A DNA stretch of 64,000 nt from SZUA-430 sp031413635 (lineage in GTDB: Bacteria; Pseudomonadota; Alphaproteobacteria; Micropepsales; Micropepsaceae). Every line of letters starts with the position of its first letter. Position 1 is the stretch's first letter. The notes under the pieces are model-generated. The model worked only from the letters and a program-made list of their open reading frames with translations, did not search any database and was not told the DNA's origin. Made by a program: the position numbers and the translations under genes. Below are positions 47,997 through 57,891 of this stretch, in pieces. The DNA lies in assembly GCA_031413635.1 (NCBI GenBank), contig JANOFM010000168.1, positions 1 through 64,000 of the forward strand, in the 5' to 3' direction.

Positions 47997-50717
47997 AACC
48001 AGCCTGGTCCTGAGTTCACCTGCCGCCAGCTCGAACAGGCGGTGCAGGTCGTCGAGTTGCCGTGCGCCGTCGGTATGACATAGATCGTCGGCGCCTGACT
48101 CAAATGCGGCCGCGGCGTCGCCTAGCTCTGTCGCGCCGAACAGTCTTGCCGCGCCTTTCAGCGAGTGGGCACGACGGCGCAATTCGGCGAGATCGCCCGA
48201 CGACAGATCGGCGCGCATCGCATCGAGTTCGCGTTTCTGATTGATCAGAAACGTCTCTGCGAGTTTTTTGACCGCATCGACGGGCATATCGTCTGCTAGC
48301 CCCGCCAAGGCCCGGGAATCGAGTGCATGACCGACCGGCGCACGGGCGGGCACATCTTGGTCTCCGGCCGTCGCGGGGCGTTCGTCTAAGAAACGCAAAA
48401 GGGCTGCTTCCAGCGTCGCGCGCCGGATCGGTTTGGTCAGATGTTCGTTCATGCCGGCAGCCTTGCAGTTTTCGGCATCTTCCACGAACGCATTGGCGGT
48501 CAGCGCCAAGATCGGCTTTGTTTGATTGGGGCCCGCCGCAGCGCGGATGTGGCGCGTCGCCGCGAGCCCGTCCATTTCGGGCATTTGCATGTCCATTAAG
48601 ATCAAGTCGAACGCTTGCGACGCGGCGGCGTGCACGGCGTCAAGCCCCGTTCCAACCGTCGTTACGCAACAGCCCAGCCGCGCGAGCATGATTTTTGCGG
48701 CGAGCAGATTCGTCTCGTTGTCCTCGGCCAGGAGAATTCTTGCGCCGGCGAGGCGGCTACTGGATACCGACGTCGATCGCGAAACAGCGGACGTGTTGTC
48801 GCCGAACACGCCGTTGAGCGCTTCGAGCAGAGAGGCTTGCACAAGCGGTTTGAACAACACGGCATCGAACTGAGTGCCGACACCTGACGACAACGTCACG
48901 CCATGGCTGATCGAAGAACAGAGCACCAGTTTGATACTATTGCCGCATTCGAGTTTGCGGATTGCCTGAGCGACCTCATGGCCGGACTGTCCCGGCATGT
49001 GCCTATCGAGCAAAGCGACGTCGAACGGGCGCCCATTGTTCGCCGCTTCGTCGATGGCAATCATCGCCGAAATACCGTCATGGACCGTCACCACGTTCAT
49101 GTTCCAACGGCTCAATCGGCGAGCGAGGATTTCACAGTTGAGGGCCAGGTCGTCGACGATCAAGGCGCGCCGGCCGGCGAGCATGGCGGCATCGGCCGCA
49201 GCGATCCGCGGCGAGGAGACGGGAAGTTCGATGTCGAAACGGAATATCGAGCCCTTGCCCTGCTCGCTTTCGACGACAATCGAACCTCCCATTGCCGACA
49301 GAATTTCCTTGCAGATTGCCAAGCCCAATCCGGTTCCACCGAAGCGGCGCGTGATCGACTCGTCGCCTTGCGAGAATTTTTCAAACAGTTTCGCGCGCGC
49401 CTCGGGCGTCATGCCGATGCCGGTGTCGCTGACGGCAAAGTGCAGCTTGCGGTTTTCGCCGTTCGTTTGACCCGCGGCGACAGTCAGCGTGACGACGCCT
49501 TCATCGGTGAATTTTACGGCGTTGCCGAGCAAGTTCAGCAATACCTGCCGAAGGCGAGTCGGGTCGCCGCGATAGGCGCCCTCGGCCGCCGGAAGCACGT
49601 CGATGCAGATCTCCACGCCCTTTGCGTGCGCCTTGGTGGCAAAGGTTTGGGCCGCACTTTCGATCAAAGGAACCAAGTCGAAGGGAACGTGCTCGAGCGA
49701 CAGCGAATTGGCCTCGAGTTTCGTGATGTCCAGAATGTTGCCGATGACTTGAAGCAATTGATCGGCGGATGCGCGGGCCGTTTCGGCATGAACGCGCTGT
49801 TCGTGGCTGAGCGCGGAATCGAGCAGAATGTCGGTCATGCCGATCACTCCGTTCAGGGGCGTACGAATTTCGTGGCTCATATTAGCCAAAAATGCCGACT
49901 TCGCGGCGCTGGCCTGTTCGGCGGCGCGCTTGGCATATTCGAGTTCCGAGACATAGAGCCCGCGCTGCAGCTCGCCTTGCTTCCACAGGCGATTGACGGA
50001 GCGCGCGTAAAACAGGCTGCCGGCCAAGAACAACAGAATGGCGGCACCGACGGCAAATTGAATGAGTTGGGTTCGATTTGCGGCCACGCGAACGTCGGCA
50101 AAGTCTCTCTTTTGAACATCGAGCGCCAGAAGCATCATACTTGAGATCGCGTCGCTCGCGCTCGAAAAGCGCTGGTCGACCTGCACCATCTCGCGCGCCG
50201 CCTCGTCGTGGCGGCCCGCATCAAAGTAGTCGATTACCACGTGCGTGCGGCGCGCGATCTCATCGCCGACGTCGCGAATTGCATTCAACTGCGCGCGCAT
50301 TTTTGTGCCGGCGCCCGGAGCTTGCCGATCGATCGATTGAAGGGCGTCGCTGATCTCGGTGCCCTCGCCCGTCGTTTCCATGAAGGCCGCGTGCGCGGCG
50401 CCGAATCCGGCATAGGCCGACGCCAGCCGCTTTCGCTCGAGCGCCGGATTGCCGGTTTCGAAGATGTGGTTTGCGGGCGAGTCCAGTTCAGTAAGTGTGT
50501 TTCGCAGCGTCATCAACTTGGCGACGCTGGCGTTCCAAATTTCAGATTCGACTTCGCGATCCGTCAGCAGTCGCAACGTTTCCTGGCTTAGGCCGAGCGC
50601 GCCCAGGCCCGTCGCGATGTTCAGGGCCACGAGAAGGATGAATATGCGCGAAAGCCGCTTGCCGTGGCGCTGGCTGGCAGGTGCTATGGGCGGAGACGAT
50701 GGTGCTTGTTCGGGCAT
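47982..50717 (-). CDS. Hybrid sensor histidine kinase with two receiver domains and HPt
   Basis: The protein has 911 residues. Membrane segments at about 24-44 and 219-238 flank a periplasmic sensor of about 170 residues with no recognised fold. The HisKA dimer helix contains His282 in ANMSHEIRTPLNG. A HATPase domain follows (about 385-505, with FGGTGLGLAICKEIL). Two receivers come next: RALIVDDLALNCEIL and the phospho-aspartate in LLDRHMPG, then ILLAEDNETNLLAA with LMDMQMPEMDG. A C-terminal HPt domain has the histidine in RRAHSLKGAARLFG. It follows a stand-alone response regulator by 24 bases on the same strand, so the two form one signalling unit. The 3' end overlaps the CHAP gene. Confidence 0.93.
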   Translation of the reverse strand: MPEQAPSSPPIAPASQRHGKRLSRIFILLVALNIATGLGALGLSQETLRLLTDREVESEIWNASVAKLMTLRNTLTELDSPANHIFETGNPALERKRLASAYAGFGAAHAAFMETTGEGTEISDALQSIDRQAPGAGTKMRAQLNAIRDVGDEIARRTHVVIDYFDAGRHDEAAREMVQVDQRFSSASDAISSMMLLALDVQKRDFADVRVAANRTQLIQFAVGAAILLFLAGSLFYARSVNRLWKQGELQRGLYVSELEYAKRAAEQASAAKSAFLANMSHEIRTPLNGVIGMTDILLDSALSHEQRVHAETARASADQLLQVIGNILDITKLEANSLSLEHVPFDLVPLIESAAQTFATKAHAKGVEICIDVLPAAEGAYRGDPTRLRQVLLNLLGNAVKFTDEGVVTLTVAAGQTNGENRKLHFAVSDTGIGMTPEARAKLFEKFSQGDESITRRFGGTGLGLAICKEILSAMGGSIVVESEQGKGSIFRFDIELPVSSPRIAAADAAMLAGRRALIVDDLALNCEILARRLSRWNMNVVTVHDGISAMIAIDEAANNGRPFDVALLDRHMPGQSGHEVAQAIRKLECGNSIKLVLCSSISHGVTLSSGVGTQFDAVLFKPLVQASLLEALNGVFGDNTSAVSRSTSVSSSRLAGARILLAEDNETNLLAAKIMLARLGCCVTTVGTGLDAVHAAASQAFDLILMDMQMPEMDGLAATRHIRAAAGPNQTKPILALTANAFVEDAENCKAAGMNEHLTKPIRRATLEAALLRFLDERPATAGDQDVPARAPVGHALDSRALAGLADDMPVDAVKKLAETFLINQKRELDAMRADLSSGDLAELRRRAHSLKGAARLFGATELGDAAAAFESGADDLCHTDGARQLDDLHRLFELAAGELRTRLVSIAA

Positions 50718-50741
50718 GTGTGCGTCCGGCGAAGGGACTGT

Positions 50742-51140
50742 CTAAGCGGCGCTTTCGTCGCGCCGCACCGCCGCTTTTTTCAATAGGGCGTCCGCGCGCG
50801 CCCGCAACGCGGCCGGACGGAACGGCTTTTCGATCACGTCGTCGGCGCCGAGTGCCGCCGCCGCAACGAGTAGCGGTTCTTTCAATGAGGCTATGCCCGC
50901 GGTCATTGCGAGAATTGGAATCCCGCTCTGCGTCTTGCGAAGGGTGCGGATGAGTTCGAGGCCGTCCTTGCCCGGCATCACGAGATCGGTGACCACGAGG
51001 TCGACCGGCTCGGCGTCAAGCCAGCGCAACGCTTGATCGCCGTCGTGCGCGAAATGAATCTGATGATTGCCGCCGGCGAACGCCGCTTCCGCTATTTGGC
51101 GGTAAAGCTCGTCGTCCTCGCAAATCAGAATCTTGGCCAC
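50742..51140 (-). CDS. Single-domain response regulator
   Basis: The protein has 132 residues, a receiver domain alone. The acidic pocket is in ILICEDDELYRQIAEA (about 4-19), the phospho-aspartate in LVVTDLVMPGKDGLELI (about 48-64), the threonine in ILAMTAG, and the lysine in VIEKPFRPAALR (about 105-116). No output domain is present. The GTG start at 51140 is chosen because the receiver begins immediately after it; upstream codons look non-coding. It probably exchanges phosphate with the hybrid kinase encoded next. Confidence 0.9.
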   Translation of the reverse strand: MAKILICEDDELYRQIAEAAFAGGNHQIHFAHDGDQALRWLDAEPVDLVVTDLVMPGKDGLELIRTLRKTQSGIPILAMTAGIASLKEPLLVAAAALGADDVIEKPFRPAALRARADALLKKAAVRRDESAA

Positions 51141-51266
51141 ATCGGCCCCCTGACAACCGTCTACCGCTCGCCGAAATGGCTGATGCCTCGTTTCCACTAT
51201 CGCTTCAAATGTGCCAAGGACTGGTTAAGCTGGCGCAAGATGGGGAAATTCCATGGCTAATAATCC

Positions 51267-52529
51267 GTGAACGGAGCAATCGCACCTCCTCGATCGTTGG
51301 CGGGACACATGGACTTCCGGCGGCTTTGGGCGGCCCAAGCGGTCAGTGCTGTCGGCAGCCGCATCACGCGCACGGTGCTCCCGATCGTCGCAATCTCTTC
51401 GCTCGGCGCGTCGGCGACCGCGGTCGCCGTGCTCAGCGCGATGGCAACGGCGCCGGGTGTCGTTGCCGCGATCTTTGCCGGGGGCATGATCGACCGCGCG
51501 AGAAAGCGCCCTCTGCTGATCGCGATGGATATTTTACGCGCCGGGTTGTTGTTGACGATTCCCGCCGCCGCGCTGTTCGGCCTTTTGACTATGGCCCAGT
51601 TGGTGGTCGTCGCCGCGCTGACGGGAACGGCGACCGCGCTTTTCGTTATTGCGAAGTCGGCATATTTGCCGCGGCTGATCGAGGCTCGGCACTTGGTCGA
51701 GGGCAACACAAAATTGCAGACAACCGAGGCCGTCGCCGAAATCGCCGGCCCCAGCGTGGCCGGCGTTCTGGTCCAAGCCGTGACGGCGCCGGTTGCAATC
51801 ATTGCCGATGCGTTGAGTTTTCTCTGGTCGGCGTGGTGGTTGAAGCGGATCGAGGCGGATGAGGTGACTGCGCCGCCGGTCGGCGCGCAGAGTCCGTTGA
51901 CCGACATTGCAATGGGATGGCGAGCATGCGCCGAGCATCCGATCGTATTCCCGCTTCTGTTGGCGCAAGGCACGTTCGGGCTTTTCGGCGGGTTCTTTTC
52001 GGCGATCTACATGATTTTCACGCTGCGCACGCTCGGCCTCGATGCGGCGACCGTCGGTATCATCATCGGCGTCGGCGGGATCGGCGCGCTATGGGGCGCC
52101 TTTGTGGCGATGCCGATGAGCCGGCCGCTTGGTATCGGGCGCGCGGTGGTTCTGTGCCTTGCGTGCTGGGTGGCGACGAGCATCCTTATTCCCGCGGCGG
52201 AGGGGCGTGGTGCACTGGTCGTTCCGTTTCTGGTCGCTCAACAGTTGATCGGGGACGGCTTTCTGTCGGCTTTCATGATTTTGGCGGTGAGCATCAGGCA
52301 GACGGCGCTGCACGCGGATGTCCAGGCGCGCGCGGGCGCGACATTTCAGGTTGTGGAGGGGCTTTCTCTCCCCGTTGGTGCATTGATCGCGGGACCGCTC
52401 GCGGATGTTGTGGGGGTGGGCAATGTACTGTGGATTGCTATAGCGGGGACCGGGGTGCCGTTGCTGATTCTGGCGATGTCGCGGCTGTGGACGCTCCAGA
52501 CGCTTGAGGAATCGCGCATTTCCGCGTGA
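51267..52529 (+). CDS. MFS transporter, EntS-like exporter group (MFS_3)
   Basis: The protein has 420 residues with about 12 membrane segments. It opens HMDFRRLWAAQAVSAVGSRIT (split, about 14-34) and has the loop GGMIDRARKRPLLIAMDILRAG (split, about 71-93), which matches the MFS_3 enterobactin/macrolide exporter group (GxxxDRxxRRxxL). It probably exports a small hydrophobic compound. The GTG start at 51267 lies in the long frame; a methionine at 51309 is a possible alternative. It is divergent from the response-regulator gene and followed after 91 bases by a lipoprotein gene. Confidence 0.88.
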   Translation: MNGAIAPPRSLAGHMDFRRLWAAQAVSAVGSRITRTVLPIVAISSLGASATAVAVLSAMATAPGVVAAIFAGGMIDRARKRPLLIAMDILRAGLLLTIPAAALFGLLTMAQLVVVAALTGTATALFVIAKSAYLPRLIEARHLVEGNTKLQTTEAVAEIAGPSVAGVLVQAVTAPVAIIADALSFLWSAWWLKRIEADEVTAPPVGAQSPLTDIAMGWRACAEHPIVFPLLLAQGTFGLFGGFFSAIYMIFTLRTLGLDAATVGIIIGVGGIGALWGAFVAMPMSRPLGIGRAVVLCLACWVATSILIPAAEGRGALVVPFLVAQQLIGDGFLSAFMILAVSIRQTALHADVQARAGATFQVVEGLSLPVGALIAGPLADVVGVGNVLWIAIAGTGVPLLILAMSRLWTLQTLEESRISA

Positions 52530-52620
52530 TGGCGGGCACTTGACCCGGATCGCCCGGCCCCGGCACATTCCGCGCCGTCAGGGTTCAAGACCGCTCTCTC
52601 ACTCCTTAAGGACAATCAGC

Positions 52621-54183
52621 ATGACCCGCAGTGGTTTCGCGCGGCGTTTGGTGCCTGCGCTGTTGCTCGCCGTCTTTGTGACGGCGTGCGGCGGATCGTC
52701 AAGCACGCCGGCCGTCGATGCAAAGCAGCTTCAGCAACGTCTCGACCAGTTTGTCGCCGCGGTGACCAAACCCGGGGCCGACGCCGACTTCACCGCGAAA
52801 GCGGAAGGCGGCGCCAAGGTCGAAACAAAAGACGACGGCACGGTGATCGGAACGCTGCCGCGGTTGAGCTTTGTGGGCAAGGAAGGCAACACGGCGGTTC
52901 TCGACCCCGTGCAGATCCGCTTTAGCAACGGCGGCGACGGACGGGTCAATTTCGACGCGACGTTGCCGAGCACGCTGGCCGTCAAGGACAAGGCGGGCAA
53001 GGTCGAGGGCGAGATGAAGATCGGCAGCCAGACGCTGAAAGGCGTTTGGGTCGAGAAGCTGCAGACCATCGACGAGGTCGACATGCGCTTGTCGAACCTT
53101 ACGATTACATCGACCACCCAAGCCGGCGGCGGAAAGATCGATCAAATTTCGATGAGCGGAAAGCTTTCGCCGACGGGCGGCGGGCTCTACGACGGCAAGT
53201 ATGAGGGCGCGATCACGGGCTTCAACGTCGACGATCCGGCCGAAAAGACGACCATGAAGATGGGTTCGATCGGCTTTAGCGCGTCGATGAGCGGCACCCG
53301 CATGGAAGATTGGGCCAAGGCCGCGAAGGAAGCCGGCTACACGTTGGCCAATCCCGACTTGTTCAAGGTTTGGACCGGCGGTCCGATCGACCCGAAGATG
53401 ATCGCCTTTATGAAGCGCATGCCCGAGTTCATGGGCGCGGTCGACTATGTCTATTCCATCAAGGGCATCGAGATGGTGCAGGAAGGCAAGCCGCAGTTCA
53501 GCTTGAAGACAGCCTCGTTCGGGTTCGGCGCGGCGGGCGACGGCAAAGGCATGACCAAGCTGAAGATGAGCGCCGGGATGGGCGGTGCGTCGGGAAGCGC
53601 GGACGATCCGTTGCTGCCGCCGGAAGCCGACGTGCAGGATGCCTCTTTTGAAATCCAAGCTTCAGGCGTGCCGGGCCAAAAACTCTGGGACGTCTACATG
53701 GATGCCCTGCCCCAGCTTCAGGCGGAGGCGGCCAAGGTCGCGAGCGAAACGGCTAAAGGCGGGGACGCCACGGCCTCGGGGTCGGCGGCGCTCGAGCAGG
53801 TCGGGATGGATCTGTCGGGCAAGTTCATGCAGGTGATGTCGGCCGCGAAACTCGCAATCGCATTGAACAGGCTGAACCTGACGACGCCGACGGCGAAGAT
53901 GACGGGCCGCGGCGTCGCGACCTATCTGCCGGCGCAAAGCATGATGCCGGAAGGCAAGGTTTCGTTGCGCTTCAGCGGTATCGACGCCTTGGCGAAGGCG
54001 ATGGAAAGGCGTGGCGCCAAGGACGAAATGGCGCAGCAGATCATGGGCGTGGTTACGGCGGTGCGAGCCATGGGCAAGCCCGATCCGGCTTCCTCGAAGG
54101 ACGACAGGGCCTATATCATCGATATCGAAATCACCAAGGACGGCAAAGTGCTGGCGAACGGGCAGGATATGCTCGGTCAATAG
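52621..54183 (+). CDS. Large lipoprotein of unknown function
   Basis: The protein has 520 residues. A lipoprotein signal ends at Cys23 in VTACGGSSS. The mature part is rich in lysine, glycine and methionine, with segments predicted as beta strands and repeated short patterns (for example GKVEGEMKIGSQTLKG and KMSAGMGGASGSAD). I do not recognise the family; it is not a kinase, transporter or enzyme by visible motifs. Its GC use matches neighbours. A strong hairpin terminator begins 25 bases after the stop. The start ATG at 52621 is preceded by TAAGGA. Confidence 0.6.
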   Translation: MTRSGFARRLVPALLLAVFVTACGGSSSTPAVDAKQLQQRLDQFVAAVTKPGADADFTAKAEGGAKVETKDDGTVIGTLPRLSFVGKEGNTAVLDPVQIRFSNGGDGRVNFDATLPSTLAVKDKAGKVEGEMKIGSQTLKGVWVEKLQTIDEVDMRLSNLTITSTTQAGGGKIDQISMSGKLSPTGGGLYDGKYEGAITGFNVDDPAEKTTMKMGSIGFSASMSGTRMEDWAKAAKEAGYTLANPDLFKVWTGGPIDPKMIAFMKRMPEFMGAVDYVYSIKGIEMVQEGKPQFSLKTASFGFGAAGDGKGMTKLKMSAGMGGASGSADDPLLPPEADVQDASFEIQASGVPGQKLWDVYMDALPQLQAEAAKVASETAKGGDATASGSAALEQVGMDLSGKFMQVMSAAKLAIALNRLNLTTPTAKMTGRGVATYLPAQSMMPEGKVSLRFSGIDALAKAMERRGAKDEMAQQIMGVVTAVRAMGKPDPASSKDDRAYIIDIEITKDGKVLANGQDMLGQ

Positions 54184-54207
54184 GTTCTCGCCATCCGACT
54201 TCGAACG

Positions 54208-54230
54208 CGGGCCCGGCGATGCCGGGCCCG
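54208..54230. terminator. Bidirectional intrinsic terminator
   Basis: A ten-base perfect stem CGGGCCCGGC, loop GAT, GCCGGGCCCG occupies 54208-54230 and is followed by TTTCGTTT. It sits between two convergent genes ending at 54183 (lipoprotein) and 54238 (DUF3137 protein), so it can serve both. This is the clearest terminator in the window. Confidence 0.85.
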
Positions 54231-54237
54231 TTTCGTT

Positions 54238-55194
54238 TCAGGATGAGGATAGCGGCGATTGCTCGGCCGTCAGAACCGCGTCGATCAAGCGCATGATTTC
54301 GGCGATGTCGGCGATGATGGCACGAGCCCGCGCGATGTCGTCGAGGCGCTGGAACATCGAGCCGAGTTCGAATTTGTCGCCGCCTTCGATCGCAATCAAG
54401 AGATCGCCCGCTTCGAAGGCACACCGCAACCGCTTGCCCTTGAACTGCGTCTCGAGCGCGAGCAGGCGTTCCATGAAGACGGGATGGATGAGGTAACGCG
54501 CTTCGACTTGATCGTCCGAATAGACTTCGAACGCTTTCTCCAACCGGCTGTCGCCCAGCGCCACACGTTGGAGTTTGGTGGCCCAGCGCTGGAGAAAATT
54601 GAAGAGACCGGCGTCGCGCCGAACGACTGTAATGCCCTGGAATTTCTTAGGAAATTCGATGCGAATCAATTGCCCGCGGAACACCGTGTCCCAGCGGCTG
54701 CCGTTCTTGGTTTTGACGCGGCGTTCCAGATGTCCTTCGTAAAAGGCGAATCCGCAACCGCGGAAGTCGCCGCGAAAACAATCCTGAAAGCCGGAGCGAT
54801 CGCAGCCCGGCACCAGCTCGATATCGGTAAAGCGCGCGAATGCATCGGGTTCGAATGCACCGAGATCGTAGGAGCAGCCGATCGCGCCGGCGATCGCATT
54901 CAACGATTGTTGCTTGGTTTGCGTTCCCACCGCGCGGAGAGGTTCCATCGCGTACCAATGCGCGGCGGCGAAAGCGGCGGCGCCGAAGATCAAGGCGTTG
55001 AACGCATCGTTCCACACATAGAAGGCCGCGCCCGCGATCACGGTCGCGCCCAACGCGCCCCAAACGAAGCGCACGCGGTAAGTGCCCAGCGCGACCAGCC
55101 GCCCGCCCTCGTTCCCCTTCAGGATCGGTTCGACGCGGTCGGCGTAGAGCCGGCCAAATTTCTCCTCGTCGAGTTGAAGCAGATCGACCGTCAT
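54238..55194 (-). CDS. DUF3137-family membrane protein
   Basis: The protein has 318 residues of the DUF3137 family. Two hydrophobic segments (about 44-62 and 66-84) form a hairpin near the N-terminus. The soluble remainder carries the conserved SRWDTVFRGQLIRIEFPKKFQG (split, about 166-187), EVYSDDQVEARYLIHPVFMERLL (split, about 222-244) and AIEGGDKFELGSM. Members are found in many proteobacteria with no known role. It starts four bases after the stop of the upstream MFS gene, so the two may be coexpressed. The bidirectional terminator follows it. Confidence 0.8.
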   Translation of the reverse strand: MTVDLLQLDEEKFGRLYADRVEPILKGNEGGRLVALGTYRVRFVWGALGATVIAGAAFYVWNDAFNALIFGAAAFAAAHWYAMEPLRAVGTQTKQQSLNAIAGAIGCSYDLGAFEPDAFARFTDIELVPGCDRSGFQDCFRGDFRGCGFAFYEGHLERRVKTKNGSRWDTVFRGQLIRIEFPKKFQGITVVRRDAGLFNFLQRWATKLQRVALGDSRLEKAFEVYSDDQVEARYLIHPVFMERLLALETQFKGKRLRCAFEAGDLLIAIEGGDKFELGSMFQRLDDIARARAIIADIAEIMRLIDAVLTAEQSPLSSS

Positions 55195-55197
55195 GCT

Positions 55198-56523
55198 TCA
55201 GGCCGCCGCGGCACGCTCGAGGTCTTCCTTCAGGGTGCGCGGCGCAATCCAGTAGTGCCAGGCGCCCCATAAACCGAAGGCGGAGAAGATGAAGAGCGCA
55301 TAGCGAACCGCGTCCCTGTCGAAAACGGGTGTCAACAGATCGGCGATGATGCCGACCGCCAACGGTCCGACGCCCAGGCCCACCAGGTTGATGACGAACA
55401 GCAACAGGGCGGCCGCCGTCGCGCGCATCCTGACGCCGACCAAATTCTGCACCAACGCGAATGTCGGCGCGAGGTAGAGGCCGCTGACGAGGATGGTGAT
55501 CGTCATCAGCCATAGGACCGTGACCCGATCGTCCAGCAGGTAGACGGCGATGGTGAAGGGCACCGAGACGACAATGGCCGCGGTGACGACCCAGGCGCTC
55601 CAACCCAAATTGCGGCGCGCCATGACGTCGGCGAGATAGCCGCCCATGAACGTACCGATGGCCGCGGTGACGCCGGTTTGAAGCGCCAGATAGTTGGCAA
55701 CCTCGGTCAGTTTCATGGCGTGCGAGAACTGAAGGAATTTCGCGGTGAACGACAAGCCACCGTAGCCCACGGCGGTGATCAAGGTGGCGCCGATGACGGT
55801 GTGTACGAGGGATTTTTGCGACAGCATGAAGCGCGCGACGGTTGAAAGCGAGGGTGCCGCATCCGCGCTTTTGATGCCGCCGTCGGAATGGCCGCGCGGC
55901 GGTTCCTTGAAAGCGTAGGCGATGTAGAGCGCCAGCAGCAACCCTGGAACGCCGAGCACGTAGAAGGCCGCGCGCCAACCCCAGGCGTCGCCGACCTGGC
56001 CGCCGACCAAGTTGCCGAGCGCGGTGCCGAGCGGCACACCCAGCGAATAGATCGCCAGCGCGGTGCCGCGTTGCTTGAGCGAAAAGAGGTCCGAGATCAT
56101 CGAGTGGGACGGCGGGCTTCCGCCGGCTTCGCCGACGCCGACGCCGATGCGCGCGATGGCCAATTGCCAAAAGCCCTGCGCCATGCCGCAGACCGTCGTC
56201 ATTACCGACCATACGACCATCGAGGCGATGAGGATGCGCTTGCGGCTCATGCGGTCGGCGAGCATCGCGATGGGGATGCCGAGCGTTGCGTAGAATAGCG
56301 CGAAAGAAAGTCCCGACAAAAAGCCGAAGGCGGCGTTGCCGATCTGCAGATCGTCCATGATCTGAACCGCCAAGACGTTCAGGATTTGGCGGTCGGCGTA
56401 GTTGGAAACGTAGACGAGGAGCAGCAAAAGAAGCGCGAACGAGCGGGCCGAGACCAAGGGCTTTGCGGTTTCGACCGCCGCCGTTTGTGGTTGAGGTGCA
56501 ACCTCCCCAGTGTTCTCGGTCAA
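55198..56523 (-). CDS. MFS transporter, spinster-like group
   Basis: The protein has 441 residues with 12 membrane segments. The loop motif GIPIAMLADRMSRKRILIA is at about 80-98, and GVGVGEAGGSPPSHSMISDLF (split, about 126-146) is the segment that marks the spinster-like family. These carry lipid, steroid or organic-acid substrates; the natural substrate here is unknown. The start is a TTG at 56523: GGGAGG lies eight bases upstream, and the nearest ATG is out of frame. It is coupled to the DUF3137 gene with a three-base gap. Confidence 0.88.
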   Translation of the reverse strand: MTENTGEVAPQPQTAAVETAKPLVSARSFALLLLLLVYVSNYADRQILNVLAVQIMDDLQIGNAAFGFLSGLSFALFYATLGIPIAMLADRMSRKRILIASMVVWSVMTTVCGMAQGFWQLAIARIGVGVGEAGGSPPSHSMISDLFSLKQRGTALAIYSLGVPLGTALGNLVGGQVGDAWGWRAAFYVLGVPGLLLALYIAYAFKEPPRGHSDGGIKSADAAPSLSTVARFMLSQKSLVHTVIGATLITAVGYGGLSFTAKFLQFSHAMKLTEVANYLALQTGVTAAIGTFMGGYLADVMARRNLGWSAWVVTAAIVVSVPFTIAVYLLDDRVTVLWLMTITILVSGLYLAPTFALVQNLVGVRMRATAAALLLFVINLVGLGVGPLAVGIIADLLTPVFDRDAVRYALFIFSAFGLWGAWHYWIAPRTLKEDLERAAAA

Positions 56524-56617
56524 TGTCGCATCCTCCCGGCATCGTGACTTGTTTCGAGCACAATGCGCGAAAGGGGCGGCATTGCAAGGTGCTCGAGGGT
56601 CTGACCGGATGCGGGCG

Positions 56618-57844
56618 TCAAGCCGGTTCGCGGGCGGTGGCGTTGCCGATAGCGGTGGGCGTTAGGCCGCCGATCCAATAGCTCAGTTCGGACGGGTGAT
56701 CGACCGGCCAGACGGCGTAGTCGGCGGCCTTGCCGATTTCGAGCGTTCCGGTTTCGCGGTCGAGCCCCAAGGCGCGCGCCGCATTGCGGGTGACACCTGC
56801 CAGCGCTTCCTCCGGCGTCAATGCAAACAGTGTCGATGCCATCGACATCATGGTGAGCAACGACAGCGCTGGCGAGGTGCCCGGGTTGCAGTCGGTGGCG
56901 ATGGCGATGGGCACTTTATGGCGGCGGATTGCGTCGACCGGCGGCCGCCTGGTCTCGCGCAGCGCGTAGAATGCGCCCGGCAACAGTACCGCCACGGCGC
57001 CCGACTTCGCCATCGCGGCGACGCCCGTTTCGTTGGCGTATTCGAGATGATCGGCCGAAAGGGCGCCGAACCTCGCGGCGAGTGCCGCGCCGTTCGTGTC
57101 GGAGAGCTGGTCGGCGTGAAGCTTGACCTTCAAGCCGAGCGATTTGGCGGCGGTGAAAAAATGCTCCGTCTCTTGCGGCGTGAAGGCGATGTTCTCGCAG
57201 AATGCGTCGACGGCATCGGCGAGACCCTCTTTCGCCACGGCACGCAGCACCGCGCCGCTCATCACGGCCACGTAGGCCGAGCGTTTGTTCGCGCACTCCG
57301 GCGGCAGGGCATGAAGCCCGAGATAGGTTGTGGCGACGCGGATGCCCGTTTCGGTTCCCAAACGGCGCGCGGTGCGCAGCATTCGAAGTTCGGTCTCAAG
57401 ATCCAGACCGTAGCCCGATTTGATTTCAATCGTCGTCACGCCTTCGCGCAATAGCGCCCTCAGTCGCAGGCGCGACTGTTCGAAAATGGCCTCATCGCTT
57501 GCCGCGCGCGTGGCGCGAACGGTCGACATGATGCCGCCGCCGCCCTTCGCAATCGACTCGTAAGTCGCGCCGTTCAGGCGTTGTTCGAACTCGCTCGCGC
57601 GATTGCCCGCGAAAACGAGATGCGTGTGGCAGTCGATCAGGCCGGGGGTGATCCATTGGTTCTTGGCGTCCAAGACCTGGGTCGCGAGCGCGTCGGGGGT
57701 GCCGGGCAAATCGCGCATGGGGCCTGCGAAGACGAGGCGCCCGCCCCGAGCGGCGAGCGCCGCGTCTTCGATGGCGCCGTAGGGCCCTGCCCCTTCGCGC
57801 ATCGTGGCCAAGCGCGCATTGATCCAAAGACGATCCCATTTCAT
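56618..57844 (-). CDS. hutI: Imidazolonepropionase
   Basis: The protein has 408 residues of the amidohydrolase superfamily. The metal motif is ITPGLIDCHTHLVFAG (His73 and His75). Other matches to HutI are TYESIAKGGGGIMSTVRATR (split, about 92-111), TTIEIKSGYGLDLETELRMLR (split) and ADQLSD with the catalytic histidine, then a late DCNPGTSP (about 331-338). It opens the imidazolone ring to form N-formimidoyl-glutamate, the third step of histidine degradation. The ATG at 57844 faces hutF across 47 bases, so the two share a divergent promoter region. Confidence 0.97.
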   Translation of the reverse strand: MKWDRLWINARLATMREGAGPYGAIEDAALAARGGRLVFAGPMRDLPGTPDALATQVLDAKNQWITPGLIDCHTHLVFAGNRASEFEQRLNGATYESIAKGGGGIMSTVRATRAASDEAIFEQSRLRLRALLREGVTTIEIKSGYGLDLETELRMLRTARRLGTETGIRVATTYLGLHALPPECANKRSAYVAVMSGAVLRAVAKEGLADAVDAFCENIAFTPQETEHFFTAAKSLGLKVKLHADQLSDTNGAALAARFGALSADHLEYANETGVAAMAKSGAVAVLLPGAFYALRETRRPPVDAIRRHKVPIAIATDCNPGTSPALSLLTMMSMASTLFALTPEEALAGVTRNAARALGLDRETGTLEIGKAADYAVWPVDHPSELSYWIGGLTPTAIGNATAREPA

Positions 57845-57891
57845 AACGTGCTGCCCTAAACTCGCGCCAGCTTGAGTGAATCGGAGCCAGT

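Noticed and set aside
54647..56587. A 646-codon minus-strand open frame overlapping the DUF3137 and MFS genes
   Set aside because: It lies in another frame of two recognisable genes and its product is arginine-rich with no family resemblance, the usual sign of a GC-rich shadow frame.
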